This document shows positions 9,404 to 21,353 of a stretch of DNA of 64,000 nucleotides, one piece after another. The notes beneath the pieces were generated by a model, which saw only the letters and a program-made list of their open reading frames with translations, was not told the DNA's origin and did no database searches. The position numbers and the translations under genes were made by a program. Source of the stretch: Teredinibacter turnerae. Its GTDB lineage: Bacteria > Pseudomonadota > Gammaproteobacteria > Pseudomonadales > Cellvibrionaceae. How positions within the stretch are numbered: position 1 is the stretch's first letter; each line of letters begins with the position of its first letter. The stretch is taken from NCBI RefSeq assembly GCF_037935975.1, contig NZ_CP149817.1:3286001-3350000 (forward strand), given 5' to 3'.

Positions 9404-9850
9404 CTAGGCAACCGGCCGAGCTTTCAACGTTGAACCGTGATACCCGGTAATTTCCACAAGTGCGCCTTGGGGTAAAGGTTCATCACATTCAACTGTCCAT
9501 AAGGCATCGTGAATTTGTACTCGGCCCTGGCCAGCCACTACCGGCACGATTAAGACAGCACGGCTACCCACCAGCCTGGCAACGCGGTTATTCAGCAGTG
9601 GATCTTCCGATTCCGAACTGTTGGGCTTTAAATACCGCCAGTAAACGAAAGTGCAGATCACAGAAAGCACACCGAACACGGCGAATTCCACGACCCAGCC
9701 CATGGACACAAAAAAAGTGATCATCGCAACAATCAGCGACGCCACGCCAATAGCCAACAAAAAGCCGCCGGCACCCAGCAGCTCCAGAGCCAGCAGCGCC
9801 AGCCCCAAAGCGACCCAGAACCAGGGCCCAGAAAGTACGCTCAAATTCAT
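9404..9850 (-). CDS. NfeD-like short membrane protein
   Basis: A 148-residue protein with two or three N-terminal hydrophobic helices (residues ~8-65) and a C-terminal OB-fold domain (about 85-148, with VGSRAVLIVPVVAGQGRVQIHDALWTVECDEPLPQGALVEITG). This is the short NfeD architecture (NfeD1b/YbbK partner type). NfeD proteins pair with SPFH/stomatin proteins in bacterial membrane microdomains, and here the SPFH gene is immediately upstream, 16 bp away. No protease domain is fused. Confidence 0.88.
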   Translation of the reverse strand: MNLSVLSGPWFWVALGLALLALELLGAGGFLLAIGVASLIVAMITFFVSMGWVVEFAVFGVLSVICTFVYWRYLKPNSSESEDPLLNNRVARLVGSRAVLIVPVVAGQGRVQIHDALWTVECDEPLPQGALVEITGYHGSTLKARPVA

Positions 9851-9866
9851 TCGTCAGTCAACCCGG

Positions 9867-10787
9867 TTATGCTGCAGGGGATTTGGCGGACTCGACCAGT
9901 TCTTTAATCCCGGCGATGGAGCCAATTACATCGCTGGCCTCCAGTGGCATCAGTACCACTTTGCTATTTTGAGATGACGCCAACTGACCAAGCGCATCGA
10001 CGTACTTTTGCGCAACAAAATAATTAATTGCCTGTGGATTGCCGTTCGCTATGGCTTCACTCACCAAAGCCGTTGCTTTGGCTTCCGCTTCCGCCTCACG
10101 CTCACGGGCTTCAGCCTCTAAAAATGCGGCCTCTCGCATACCTTCGGCATCCAGAATTTGCGCTCTCTTCTGCCCCTCTGCAACTTTAATCGCGGATTCT
10201 CTTTCACCTTCGGCTCGCAGTATTTGCGCGCGCTTCTCACGCTCAGCTTTCATCTGGTTCGCCATCGCATCAACCAAATCTCGTGGCGGAGTTATATCGC
10301 GAATTTCAATACGCGTGACTTTCACGCCCCAGGGGTTGGTTGCCTCATCCACTTTTGTTAGCAAGGCGGTATTGATGACGTCGCGATTGGACAACATTGC
10401 ATCCAATTCCATTGAGCCAAGCACCGCGCGGATATTCGTCATCACCAGATTTTGCATCGCCCTTGGCAGGTCATTAACCTCGTACGACGCTCTGATTGGA
10501 TCAATCACCTGGAAAAAACACACTGCATCGGTTGTTACCATCGCGTTGTCTGCACTGATCACTTCCTGCGGCTCCACATCCAGCACTTGTTCCATAACAA
10601 TCTGGCGGCGGCCAATTTTATCGACGAAGGGCACAATCAAATTGAATCCCGGTTTTAACACCCGCGTAAAACGGCCCCAGCGCTCAACCGTCCACTGCTG
10701 TCCCTGGGGCACCGAATGCCAGGCTCGATAGATAATAACGGCAACAAGCGCAATAAAAATAATCGCTGCAATATTTTGATCAAACAC
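9867..10787 (-). CDS. SPFH/Band 7 (stomatin-like) membrane protein, QmcA type
   Basis: A 306-residue protein with an N-terminal membrane anchor (residues ~5-22) and a Band 7/SPFH domain ([20 protein letters not shown] through [14 protein letters not shown]), followed by an alanine/glutamate-rich coiled coil ([19 protein letters not shown] and similar). This is the usual arrangement of bacterial stomatins such as QmcA. It pairs with the nfeD gene directly downstream, and the products are expected to co-assemble in the inner membrane. It starts 15 bp after the acyl-CoA ligase stop, so it may be co-transcribed with that gene. Confidence 0.92.
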   Translation of the reverse strand: MFDQNIAAIIFIALVAVIIYRAWHSVPQGQQWTVERWGRFTRVLKPGFNLIVPFVDKIGRRQIVMEQVLDVEPQEVISADNAMVTTDAVCFFQVIDPIRASYEVNDLPRAMQNLVMTNIRAVLGSMELDAMLSNRDVINTALLTKVDEATNPWGVKVTRIEIRDITPPRDLVDAMANQMKAEREKRAQILRAEGERESAIKVAEGQKRAQILDAEGMREAAFLEAEAREREAEAEAKATALVSEAIANGNPQAINYFVAQKYVDALGQLASSQNSKVVLMPLEASDVIGSIAGIKELVESAKSPAA

Positions 10788-10802
10788 GAAACTTCCTCTT
10801 TT

Positions 10803-12425
10803 TTAATTGTTGTGTTCAGTACTGCGTAAATCTTTGCGTAGAATCTTGCCAACATTAGACTTTGGTAAGGACTCGCGAAATTCTATCTCCTTCGGCACTT
10901 TGTACGCAGTGAGATTCTTCCTGCAAAAATCCACAATCTGCTGGCTTGAGAGGGTCTCATCGGCAGCGACCACAAACAGTTTTACCACTTCGCCGCACTT
11001 TTCATTCGGAACCCCAATGGCTGCCGCCTCAAGAACTTCCGGCAACTGCGTCACCGTGTCCTCAATTTCATTCGGGTAGACATTAAACCCGGAGACCAGA
11101 ATCATATCTTTTTTACGGTCGACGATTTTGATAAATCCGTCTTCCGAAATCTCCGCGATATCGCCGGTTTTTAACCAACCCTCCTTATCCAACACATTTG
11201 CCGTCTCATCTTCCCGGTGCCAATAGCCTTGCATAACCTGGGGCCCGCGCACGCATAATTCGCCCGCTTGATCGACCACGGTATTGCCGTTTTCATCAAT
11301 CAATTTGACCTCTGTTTCTGGTAAAGCCGAACCCACGTACCCCTGGCGGATATGGCCGGGCCTGTTCCCAGCAACCACCGGTGATGTCTCCGTGAGACCA
11401 TATCCTTCACAAACCTCGCAACCGGTCATTTTTTCCCAACAGGAAGCTGCGGCCTCATTCAGTGCCATGCCGCCGGCTGACGATACATCCAATGCAGAAA
11501 AGTCTAAAGATTTAAAAGGTTCATACCTGCACAGAGCGGTATACAGGGTGTTGATACCCACAAAAACGGTAAATTTGTGCGGCTTCAATGCTTTTACCAT
11601 GGATGCCAGATCCCTCGGATTAGGGATTAACACGTTGTGTCCACCGTTCGAAAAAGCGCAAAGCCCATGCAGATTTAATGCATAAATGTGGTAGAGCGGC
11701 AGGCAACACACGTAAATTTCTTTACTTTCGTCGAACGCTTCCGGGATAAACGACACCATTTGCCAAACGTTTTCCGCCATGTTGCGATGGCTCAGCATGG
11801 CTCCCTTGGCAAGCCCGGTGGTTCCGCCTGTGTATTGCAGAATTAACAGTGTTTCAGGGTCTGGAACGACTTTTGGAAAGGCGTCACCATGACTTGCCAC
11901 AATATCGTCAAAGGAAATACTGTTGGGAAAGTGAAAAGGTGGCACCATTTTCTTAACGTGCTTCACCACAAAATTCATCAGTGTGCGTTTGACAAAACCA
12001 TGACAATCTCCAATGTCTGTCACAATCACGGCTTCCACTGCCGTTTCGCGAACAATTTCTGCCGCATTGTGCGCGATATTGGATAGCACAACCAGCGCTC
12101 GCGACCCGCTGTCTACCAACTGGTGCTTTATTTCGCGGGGCGTGTACAGAGGATTAATATTAACCACGACCAGACCCGCGCGAAATGCGCCGTAGAGCAC
12201 TACAGGGTATTGCAGTAAGTTAGGTAATTGGATCGCAATGCGGTCACCTTCCTGCAACCCCAGAACATTGCGAAAATAACGCGCGGCGCGCAGGCTTAAT
12301 TCGTCCAGTTGAGCATAGGTCATCGATTGCCCGAGACAGCTGTAGGCCGGGCTGTGACCGTAACTGGTGAACGCGTGATCCAGTATTTCTAATACGTTTT
12401 TATAACGAGGAATCAAAGCAACCAC
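10803..12425 (-). CDS. Long-chain fatty acid-CoA ligase (FadD-like)
   Basis: A 540-residue ANL-superfamily enzyme activating fatty acids to acyl-CoA via acyl-adenylate. Visible motifs are the P-loop YTGGTTGLAKGAML, the substrate-gate region YGLTETSPVV, the hinge KTGDIAEISEDGFIKIVDRKKD and the catalytic lysine region PKSNVGKILRKDL. The annotated start is GTG 12425; a TTG three codons later has a better-spaced SD (AAGGTGG), so the N-terminus is uncertain by a few residues. It is collinear with Pseudomonas FadD1/FadD2-type ligases. With the acyl-CoA dehydrogenase upstream it fits beta-oxidation, but the 214 bp gap with a terminator between them argues for separate transcripts. Confidence 0.93.
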   Translation of the reverse strand: MVALIPRYKNVLEILDHAFTSYGHSPAYSCLGQSMTYAQLDELSLRAARYFRNVLGLQEGDRIAIQLPNLLQYPVVLYGAFRAGLVVVNINPLYTPREIKHQLVDSGSRALVVLSNIAHNAAEIVRETAVEAVIVTDIGDCHGFVKRTLMNFVVKHVKKMVPPFHFPNSISFDDIVASHGDAFPKVVPDPETLLILQYTGGTTGLAKGAMLSHRNMAENVWQMVSFIPEAFDESKEIYVCCLPLYHIYALNLHGLCAFSNGGHNVLIPNPRDLASMVKALKPHKFTVFVGINTLYTALCRYEPFKSLDFSALDVSSAGGMALNEAAASCWEKMTGCEVCEGYGLTETSPVVAGNRPGHIRQGYVGSALPETEVKLIDENGNTVVDQAGELCVRGPQVMQGYWHREDETANVLDKEGWLKTGDIAEISEDGFIKIVDRKKDMILVSGFNVYPNEIEDTVTQLPEVLEAAAIGVPNEKCGEVVKLFVVAADETLSSQQIVDFCRKNLTAYKVPKEIEFRESLPKSNVGKILRKDLRSTEHNN

Positions 12426-12598
12426 CTTTTTAATGATTTTAGCGACTTACAAGCGCCGAAAGGCATACACCGATGGCGTTTATATAAGAGTATTTGCCAA
12501 TTCGCATGCGGGTGCAACCGTGTTTTTGTACACTGTGCCCTGCTCTTTGCAGGCTGGCACTGAAGCAAATTGAACGTTCGTCGATTATCACTAGATAC

Positions 12599-12622
12599 AA
12601 AAAAGCCCGTCGTTGACGGGCT
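12599..12622 (-). terminator. Rho-independent terminator of the acyl-CoA dehydrogenase gene
   Basis: Read on the minus strand, GAGCCCGTC-AAC-GACGGGCT is followed by TTTTTTG, 18 bp after the stop codon at 12640. The rest of the 12426-12639 gap shows nothing recognisable. Confidence 0.9.
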
Positions 12623-12639
12623 CAGAACCGGGTGGTCGA

Positions 12640-14424
<1,785 letters not shown>

Positions 14425-14566
14425 AATCGCTACCTTTGCGTGGATTAACTGGATGCCTATATGCGTCTTATACGACACAAACAATGGCACGGTCTAAAAT
14501 ATTGCCGACCCCTGTTTTTCACGCAATTGCCATTTCCGCCACATCCACTGGCAAAAGCTAGCTGGC

Positions 14567-15124
14567 CTAGTTGGCCTTTGGCGGAAAATGCTCAAGTAGA
14601 TCGGACAACTGAGCCGCTACACGCGCTTCGCGCTGCTCGGGTGAAAGGCCTTCTTTCACCTTCCCTTCTGTCGAACCACGCCAAACCACTTCCTGGCTTT
14701 TGGTATCCAAAATATCAACAATGATACTGCCCTGCTGATAGTAGGTGTTGTGCAAGTCTGGCGTACTGTAAGCATGGCCGTAGGCAAAACCACTGCGATA
14801 AATACCAAAATTAGCGTTGTAGCTTTCGACCTTCATGCGCTCATCGAGAACGAGAAAATAGCGCACCAAAAAATCTGCGCTGTTTGGCTCCACCTCAGAA
14901 TAGCGGTTTGAGAGCTGCTTTTTCAGCACTGTTCCGATGCGCTTTATGGTGATTTCTGAAACTTTTGGGTTGGCGTAAACGGAAGGGTCTACGGGCAATA
15001 GCGCGTAGGAGCGGTATTCATCGAACGCCACATCTGTTTGGTAATCGGTAGAAATACCCCGGTTCGCGCAGGCGTTAAGAAGAAGAGTAAAAGCCGCAAT
15101 GGCCGTAACAAGTAAGCGTTTCAT
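14567..15124 (-). CDS. DUF4136 lipoprotein
   Basis: A 185-residue lipoprotein: signal MKRLLVTAIAAFTLLLNAC with a lipobox ending in Cys19. The mature part carries the DUF4136 pattern, with a strand YQTDVAFDEYRSYALLP, helices, YQQGSIIVDILDTKSQEVVWRGSTEGKV and SPEQREARVAAQLSDLLEHFPP. DUF4136 proteins are small envelope lipoproteins of unknown function. It follows a second lipoprotein gene of similar plan by 18 bp, and the two are probably co-transcribed. Confidence 0.88.
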   Translation of the reverse strand: MKRLLVTAIAAFTLLLNACANRGISTDYQTDVAFDEYRSYALLPVDPSVYANPKVSEITIKRIGTVLKKQLSNRYSEVEPNSADFLVRYFLVLDERMKVESYNANFGIYRSGFAYGHAYSTPDLHNTYYQQGSIIVDILDTKSQEVVWRGSTEGKVKEGLSPEQREARVAAQLSDLLEHFPPKAN

Positions 15125-15142
15125 AGTGACCCCTTTGTTTTT

Positions 15143-15751
15143 TTATAGCTGAATTCTCGCCATCAGGCTATCAATGGCATTGTCGACTCGCTGACTGTGC
15201 TCGGCAGAACTAATGCCCTGAAGCAACGCACCTTCCACTGCGCCTCTCCAGATGGCAATATTCCGCACCGAATCCAGCACAGCGACCATCACCGCACCAT
15301 TTTTCAAGCCCACCGCCCCCATCCCAGGGTAAATACGAAATACCTCATGTAGTTCGTCCGTTAAATGTTCGCCCGTTCCAGCCGCGACAAGCAGTTGGTA
15401 GCGGGTCGACCCCGCTTCGCGCGCGAACCTGACACCCTTTGCCTCAAAGGCTCGCTGAACCTGCTGCTTTAGGTAGGCGTCGGGGCGAAAATCACCGTTA
15501 CTTTTAATAGTGTCAACCGGGCCCAGCTCCCGGGCCTCGGCAAGCGGCGCATTAAACCAGCTAACCGAGGAACCGGCCGCGACCGCACCCTTGAGCTTAC
15601 CAACCGTAATGGTCGCCGTCTCCGGCGCAAAGGTATAAGGTGTGCCGGTCACAGTCCCGCCGTTTTCTCGACCACCGGTACTGCACGCCGTGAGTGTCAA
15701 TACAACACACCCGATTACTACACTCGCACGGGCCAATGCTGCCTTAATCAC
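15143..15751 (-). CDS. Lipoprotein, diverged DUF4136-like
   Basis: A 202-residue product with a signal peptide ending in LTLTAC (lipobox). Its mature part follows the same order as the downstream DUF4136 protein: an early FxxxxA segment, a helix with LKQQVQRAFEAKGVRF, a strand GAVMVAVLDSVRNIAIWRGAVEGAL and a C-terminal helix after SSAEHSQRVDNAI. I infer an old duplication, but similarity is weak and the C-terminal WRG(S/A)xEG motif is the main shared element. It lies 9 bp downstream of the AraC-type regulator. Function unknown. Confidence 0.75.
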   Translation of the reverse strand: MIKAALARASVVIGCVVLTLTACSTGGRENGGTVTGTPYTFAPETATITVGKLKGAVAAGSSVSWFNAPLAEARELGPVDTIKSNGDFRPDAYLKQQVQRAFEAKGVRFAREAGSTRYQLLVAAGTGEHLTDELHEVFRIYPGMGAVGLKNGAVMVAVLDSVRNIAIWRGAVEGALLQGISSAEHSQRVDNAIDSLMARIQL

Positions 15752-15760
15752 AGAATTCTC

Positions 15761-16813
15761 CTACGGATTTTTGGGCAGTTGCTGCAAGCGGTACTCGCCA
15801 GGTGTCTGCCCTGTCCATTTCTTAAACGAACGAAAAAACGCGCTGGGTTCGTCAAAACCTAACTTTTCGGCAATATCCGCGTTGGAAAGTTCTGCGCACG
15901 CCAGGTAATGAATGGCAACTTCCATTCGGCACTCGTCCTTCAACTTCTGGTAAGACGTGCCTTCCTTGCTCAACTGCCGACGCATGGTCGTCACCGACAT
16001 ATTCAGCATTTCAGATAGCTGCTCCGCCGATGGGATGCTCCGATTGACCTCGCGCTTCAAAATGTTCCGCACCCGTTCGGTAAAACTCAGTTTGAGCGGG
16101 TCCTGGGTAACGAGGTGGTATGGGGCGGTGGACAAAAAAGCCATCAACGACTCGTGATCCTGCACCAGGGGGTAATCCAACACACCCTTGGAAAACGCGA
16201 AGCCAACATCGTGGCAATCGTGGATGACGCTCTCCTGACGCACGCAGGCAAGAGGCTCGCAGCCTCGGCTTTTAGGGTGTCGCAGAGCGACCTGATGTAA
16301 GGCAATGTCTTTGCCGGTCAACCACTCTGCAAATTTGTGCCAGGCGATAATAGCGCTCAGAATATGGCCTGGGTCTGCATCGCTAAGCAATTGGTCAAAT
16401 TCTTCCGTACTACAACTGCGAACCGGTACCATGCGAAGAAATACATGGTCACTTTGAGTATCTTCGTCAGGCGTAAACTTGACCAACATGCCGCGACAGA
16501 TTTCGGAAAATTCACCAGCGCGAATAATCGCCTGCCGCAAGTTGCTGCAACTCAGCAAGGTCAGACACATCATGCGAAAGGAGCCAAGCTGCACTTTGCC
16601 ACCCACGAACATACCGAACCATTCGTCTTCTGTGGTGCGCATCACCAGCTGATATAACGCTGCATAGCGGCGCGCACTGATATCGGCCTGCGAACTCAGA
16701 GCCTGCTCGTCAATTTCTGCCTGCTGGAGGATTGTTCGCGTATCACAGCCCGCGAGATGGGCCTGCGCTAACAACCTTGTCACATAATGCGCGGGAATCC
16801 TCGAGTCTTTCAT
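15761..16813 (-). CDS. AraC-family transcriptional regulator
   Basis: A 350-residue regulator with an N-terminal ligand-binding domain of the OruR/ArgR-like AraC subgroup (residues ~15-210) and a C-terminal double helix-turn-helix (about 245-345, with PSAEQLSEMLNMSVTTMRRQLSKEGTSY and the AraC signature IAEKLGFDEPSAFFRSFKKWTGQTPGEYR). It likely controls adjacent genes, either the two lipoproteins downstream or the small membrane protein upstream, which overlaps its start by four bases (ATGA). The ligand cannot be deduced. Confidence 0.92.
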   Translation of the reverse strand: MKDSRIPAHYVTRLLAQAHLAGCDTRTILQQAEIDEQALSSQADISARRYAALYQLVMRTTEDEWFGMFVGGKVQLGSFRMMCLTLLSCSNLRQAIIRAGEFSEICRGMLVKFTPDEDTQSDHVFLRMVPVRSCSTEEFDQLLSDADPGHILSAIIAWHKFAEWLTGKDIALHQVALRHPKSRGCEPLACVRQESVIHDCHDVGFAFSKGVLDYPLVQDHESLMAFLSTAPYHLVTQDPLKLSFTERVRNILKREVNRSIPSAEQLSEMLNMSVTTMRRQLSKEGTSYQKLKDECRMEVAIHYLACAELSNADIAEKLGFDEPSAFFRSFKKWTGQTPGEYRLQQLPKNP

Positions 16814-17085
16814 TCGTCGCTGTCATCCCTCAACGTGTTGTTACGCTTATTCAGGGAGTCGTCCATCACGGAGTCGCCCCGCCCCATCAACCAGCGCAGG
16901 CACAAGCCTAGCACCGCTGCGGCGCCAACAAGTGCGGCGAGGAGTAGCACCGCGACCCAGAGTGCTTCAAAGAGCTTGTCTGCCGGGTAACCAAATCTCA
17001 CAACCATCATAGCCAGCGCAGCGCCACTGGCGATTAGCGTTACCATTACATTGGAACGCTTGTTAAAGCGGAATTTAACTTTCAT
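16810..17085 (-). CDS. Small two-helix inner-membrane protein
   Basis: A 91-residue protein with two hydrophobic helices (about residues 14-31 and 40-65) and a charged C-terminal tail rich in Asp/Asn/Arg. ATG 17085 was preferred over ATG 17121, which would overlap the upstream gene by 31 bases. The stop overlaps the AraC regulator start (ATGA), indicating translational coupling. No family recognised; a role in transmitting an envelope signal to the regulator is possible but unsupported. Confidence 0.6.
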   Translation of the reverse strand: MKVKFRFNKRSNVMVTLIASGAALAMMVVRFGYPADKLFEALWVAVLLLAALVGAAAVLGLCLRWLMGRGDSVMDDSLNKRNNTLRDDSDE

Positions 17086-17090
17086 GCAGC

Positions 17091-17516
17091 CTATCGTACA
17101 AATGCGTTTTCTTGAGTCCACTCACAGTGAACCTTGTGAATACCAGCCCCAGGCGTATGGCCGTTATTGCGGCTCTCCCAGGTAAACGTATGGGTGCCGT
17201 AAAGTTCTGTCTCCAGGTGGACGACAGCCGACACCCAGTACATCTGGTTAAGCAATGCCTCAAACTTTTCAATCCAATTGTTCCATTCATACTCAATAGC
17301 TTTGTAGGAGGCTCCGAAGTGCATGACGTCGGAGAGATACGCCTCAGCGTTCACTTCCAGCTCTGGGATCGAAAACATCTCCTGACATAGATAAGGCCAC
17401 TCCTCGGATTTGGGTAAGGCGAGCATTGCATTGCGATTATTTTGACGCCGCAATACGTCACCGGGGTTCGATGAAAGGTCTTTTATACAACCGTAAACAA
17501 TGGATTCCTGCTCCAT
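17091..17516 (-). CDS. Conserved hypothetical protein
   Basis: A 141-residue soluble protein with no signal peptide. Tryptophan-rich patches (PKSEEWPYLCQEMF, IEYEWNNWIEKFEALL, HTFTWESRNNGHTPGAGIHKVHCEW) suggest a compact alpha/beta domain. I recognise the general type as a conserved hypothetical of Gammaproteobacteria but cannot name a function. It ends five bases before the start of the small membrane protein, so the pair and the AraC gene may share a transcript. Confidence 0.7.
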   Translation of the reverse strand: MEQESIVYGCIKDLSSNPGDVLRRQNNRNAMLALPKSEEWPYLCQEMFSIPELEVNAEAYLSDVMHFGASYKAIEYEWNNWIEKFEALLNQMYWVSAVVHLETELYGTHTFTWESRNNGHTPGAGIHKVHCEWTQENAFVR

Positions 17517-17545
17517 AAATCTCTCGTATTAAACTGCTCTATGGC

Positions 17546-18151
17546 TCAAAACGGCCACCAGGAATTCAGCCGATCTTCGCACTTATTCAATTGCGCCTGA
17601 TAGCGCGCGGCGCGCGAGCTCACTTTCTTAGCGGTTGCTTTGAGCCAGGCTTTACTGTTAAACGTGCCGCGCGCGAACCCTCCGTGGCCTTCGTGATAGG
17701 CCAGGTAGAGGCGGTAGGTGTCGCTCGGCTTGATCTTAAGGGTTTTCACGCTCAAATTGTTGTACCAGGCAATGAAATCGATAGCATCGTCAAAATCATT
17801 GCGATCAGCACCCCAGTGCGGCGCTTTCGATTTATACCAATCCCAGGTTTCGTCCTTAGCCTGAGCATACCCGTAAGCACTGCTTTTTCGCGGCCCGGGA
17901 ATAAACCCCAAAATTCTTTTGCGCGGCGGCTTAGCGGTGTTTTTGAACGCGCTCTCCTGATACATAATCGCCATATTGGTCGCGATTGGCACGTGCCATT
18001 TTTTAGTGGCTTTTTTCGCGTCTTTATACCAGCCATCTTTTTCGTCGAAGATATGGCAGATATTATCAACGTGCCGGGGCGGTGCGCTGGCACAACCAGC
18101 TAATACGAGCGAGCAGAAGATAAACAGGGCGAATTTCACAGTGCGTCCCAT
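17546..18151 (-). CDS. Lipoprotein with SLT/lysozyme-like fold (putative lytic transglycosylase)
   Basis: A 201-residue lipoprotein with signal MGRTVKFALFIFCSLVLAGC (lipobox LAGC). The mature protein has lysozyme-like features: IATNMAIMYQESAF, whose Glu corresponds to the catalytic glutamate of soluble lytic transglycosylase folds, then SSAYGYAQAKDETWDWYK and AIDFIAWYNN, which match the G-x-x-Q and Y-N motifs. It would act on peptidoglycan in the periplasm. Its start is directly adjacent to the ligA stop with no spacer, so it is probably expressed from the smc-zipA-ligA transcript. Confidence 0.82.
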   Translation of the reverse strand: MGRTVKFALFIFCSLVLAGCASAPPRHVDNICHIFDEKDGWYKDAKKATKKWHVPIATNMAIMYQESAFKNTAKPPRKRILGFIPGPRKSSAYGYAQAKDETWDWYKSKAPHWGADRNDFDDAIDFIAWYNNLSVKTLKIKPSDTYRLYLAYHEGHGGFARGTFNSKAWLKATAKKVSSRAARYQAQLNKCEDRLNSWWPF

Positions 18152-20188
<2,037 letters not shown>

Positions 20189-20306
20189 TTAAACCGGTAT
20201 CCAGGTTTTGTGATAAAACCATCTTACTAAAGTATTGGCTGGCAGCTGATACAGGATTAACTGCCAGCGGCGCACAGCCATATAAGGGGTAAGCCGCGCG
20301 GCCAAC

Positions 20307-21287
20307 CTAGGCTCGCGCGAGTTTGCGTTTGCGTTCGTATTCCACCACCCGCTGACGCGCGTGCTCGATAGTCTGCTGCGTCATTACGCTGCGATTCTCG
20401 TCTTTTAGCTCACCATCCAGAGCCGCCGCGAGCGCTTTGGCGGTGCCAGCCATGGTGTCGAAAGCGCGGATACTTAAGCCATCCAGCTCTTCGTCATCCA
20501 AGGTGTCGTCGGGTATGGGGAGACTCAGAAACAGACTGACACCGGGGGTCTGGAAATCAGCCATAGCCGATAAATTAAATGTACCCGGCACCACCATATT
20601 CGCCAGACTGAAAAGGATCGGGCCATCACCATGCTCGCGCAGATGGCGGTGAAAAATATCCATCGCTCCCAGTTTCATGTCTGCGGTCATCAACGCCGCT
20701 AACAATGACTGCCCGTCGAACCGGGTTCCCGTCTTGGCCATGACGTTAATAATCAGAACCTCGTCCGGCTCTCGCACCGCGTCCTGATCATCGTCTGGCA
20801 TTGCCTTCTCGGCGCGTTTTGATTTTTTCGTTGGGGTCGACTCGGGTTCTGGTGGGTGTGATCGCTCCTCAGAGTCTACCGAGTCGTCCAGGTTGGCAAG
20901 ATCACCGAGTTCCGGTTCGAGCGGCTCGCGCTCCTCGTCCTCAGGAGATTCCACCGGGTCCATCAACATGGGTACATGCTCGTCCAGATTCAGCGTGACC
21001 TGCTCAGGAATCCGGTTGGGTGCGCCCACTGTGGTTTTTTTCTCCCGATGCTTGCGCTTCAGTGTTTCAGTGATCGACTGCGCATCGCCTTCATCGCGAT
21101 AACCAACCACTCTGGGTCCGCCCCCTGGGAATTCACTGGAGCTCTCCCGCACGTCTTCTTTGTCTGCCAGTGCCGCGTTTTTGGACAGCCTTATGCTTTC
21201 ACGGCGCGCCTGTCGCATACGACGAAAAGCATCGAGTGTGATACCCGCAATTAACAGAATAATAATGACGGTCAACCAATCCCGCAT
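20307..21287 (-). CDS. zipA: Cell division protein ZipA
   Basis: A 326-residue inner-membrane protein that tethers FtsZ. It has the diagnostic N-terminal membrane helix in an N-out orientation (MRDWLTVIIILLIAGITLDAFRRMRQAR), a long acidic/proline-rich linker (about 60-185) and a C-terminal FtsZ-binding domain (about 188-326, with VLIINVMAKTGTRFDGQSLL and MVVPGTFNLSAM). An AGAGGAAG SD lies nine bases before ATG 21287. A 124 bp gap to ligA contains a 7-bp inverted repeat (CTGGCAG/CTGCCAG near 20239-20268) without a T-run. Confidence 0.95.
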   Translation of the reverse strand: MRDWLTVIIILLIAGITLDAFRRMRQARRESIRLSKNAALADKEDVRESSSEFPGGGPRVVGYRDEGDAQSITETLKRKHREKKTTVGAPNRIPEQVTLNLDEHVPMLMDPVESPEDEEREPLEPELGDLANLDDSVDSEERSHPPEPESTPTKKSKRAEKAMPDDDQDAVREPDEVLIINVMAKTGTRFDGQSLLAALMTADMKLGAMDIFHRHLREHGDGPILFSLANMVVPGTFNLSAMADFQTPGVSLFLSLPIPDDTLDDEELDGLSIRAFDTMAGTAKALAAALDGELKDENRSVMTQQTIEHARQRVVEYERKRKLARA

Positions 21288-21353
21288 TCGGATTATCTTC
21301 CTCTTAACAAGTCATTCGTTAAATTATACCCCGGCGATCTGATTACGACAGTG

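Noticed and set aside
10039-10731. 230-residue plus-strand frame
   Set aside because: Lies antisense inside the SPFH gene, whose motifs and coiled coil are intact.
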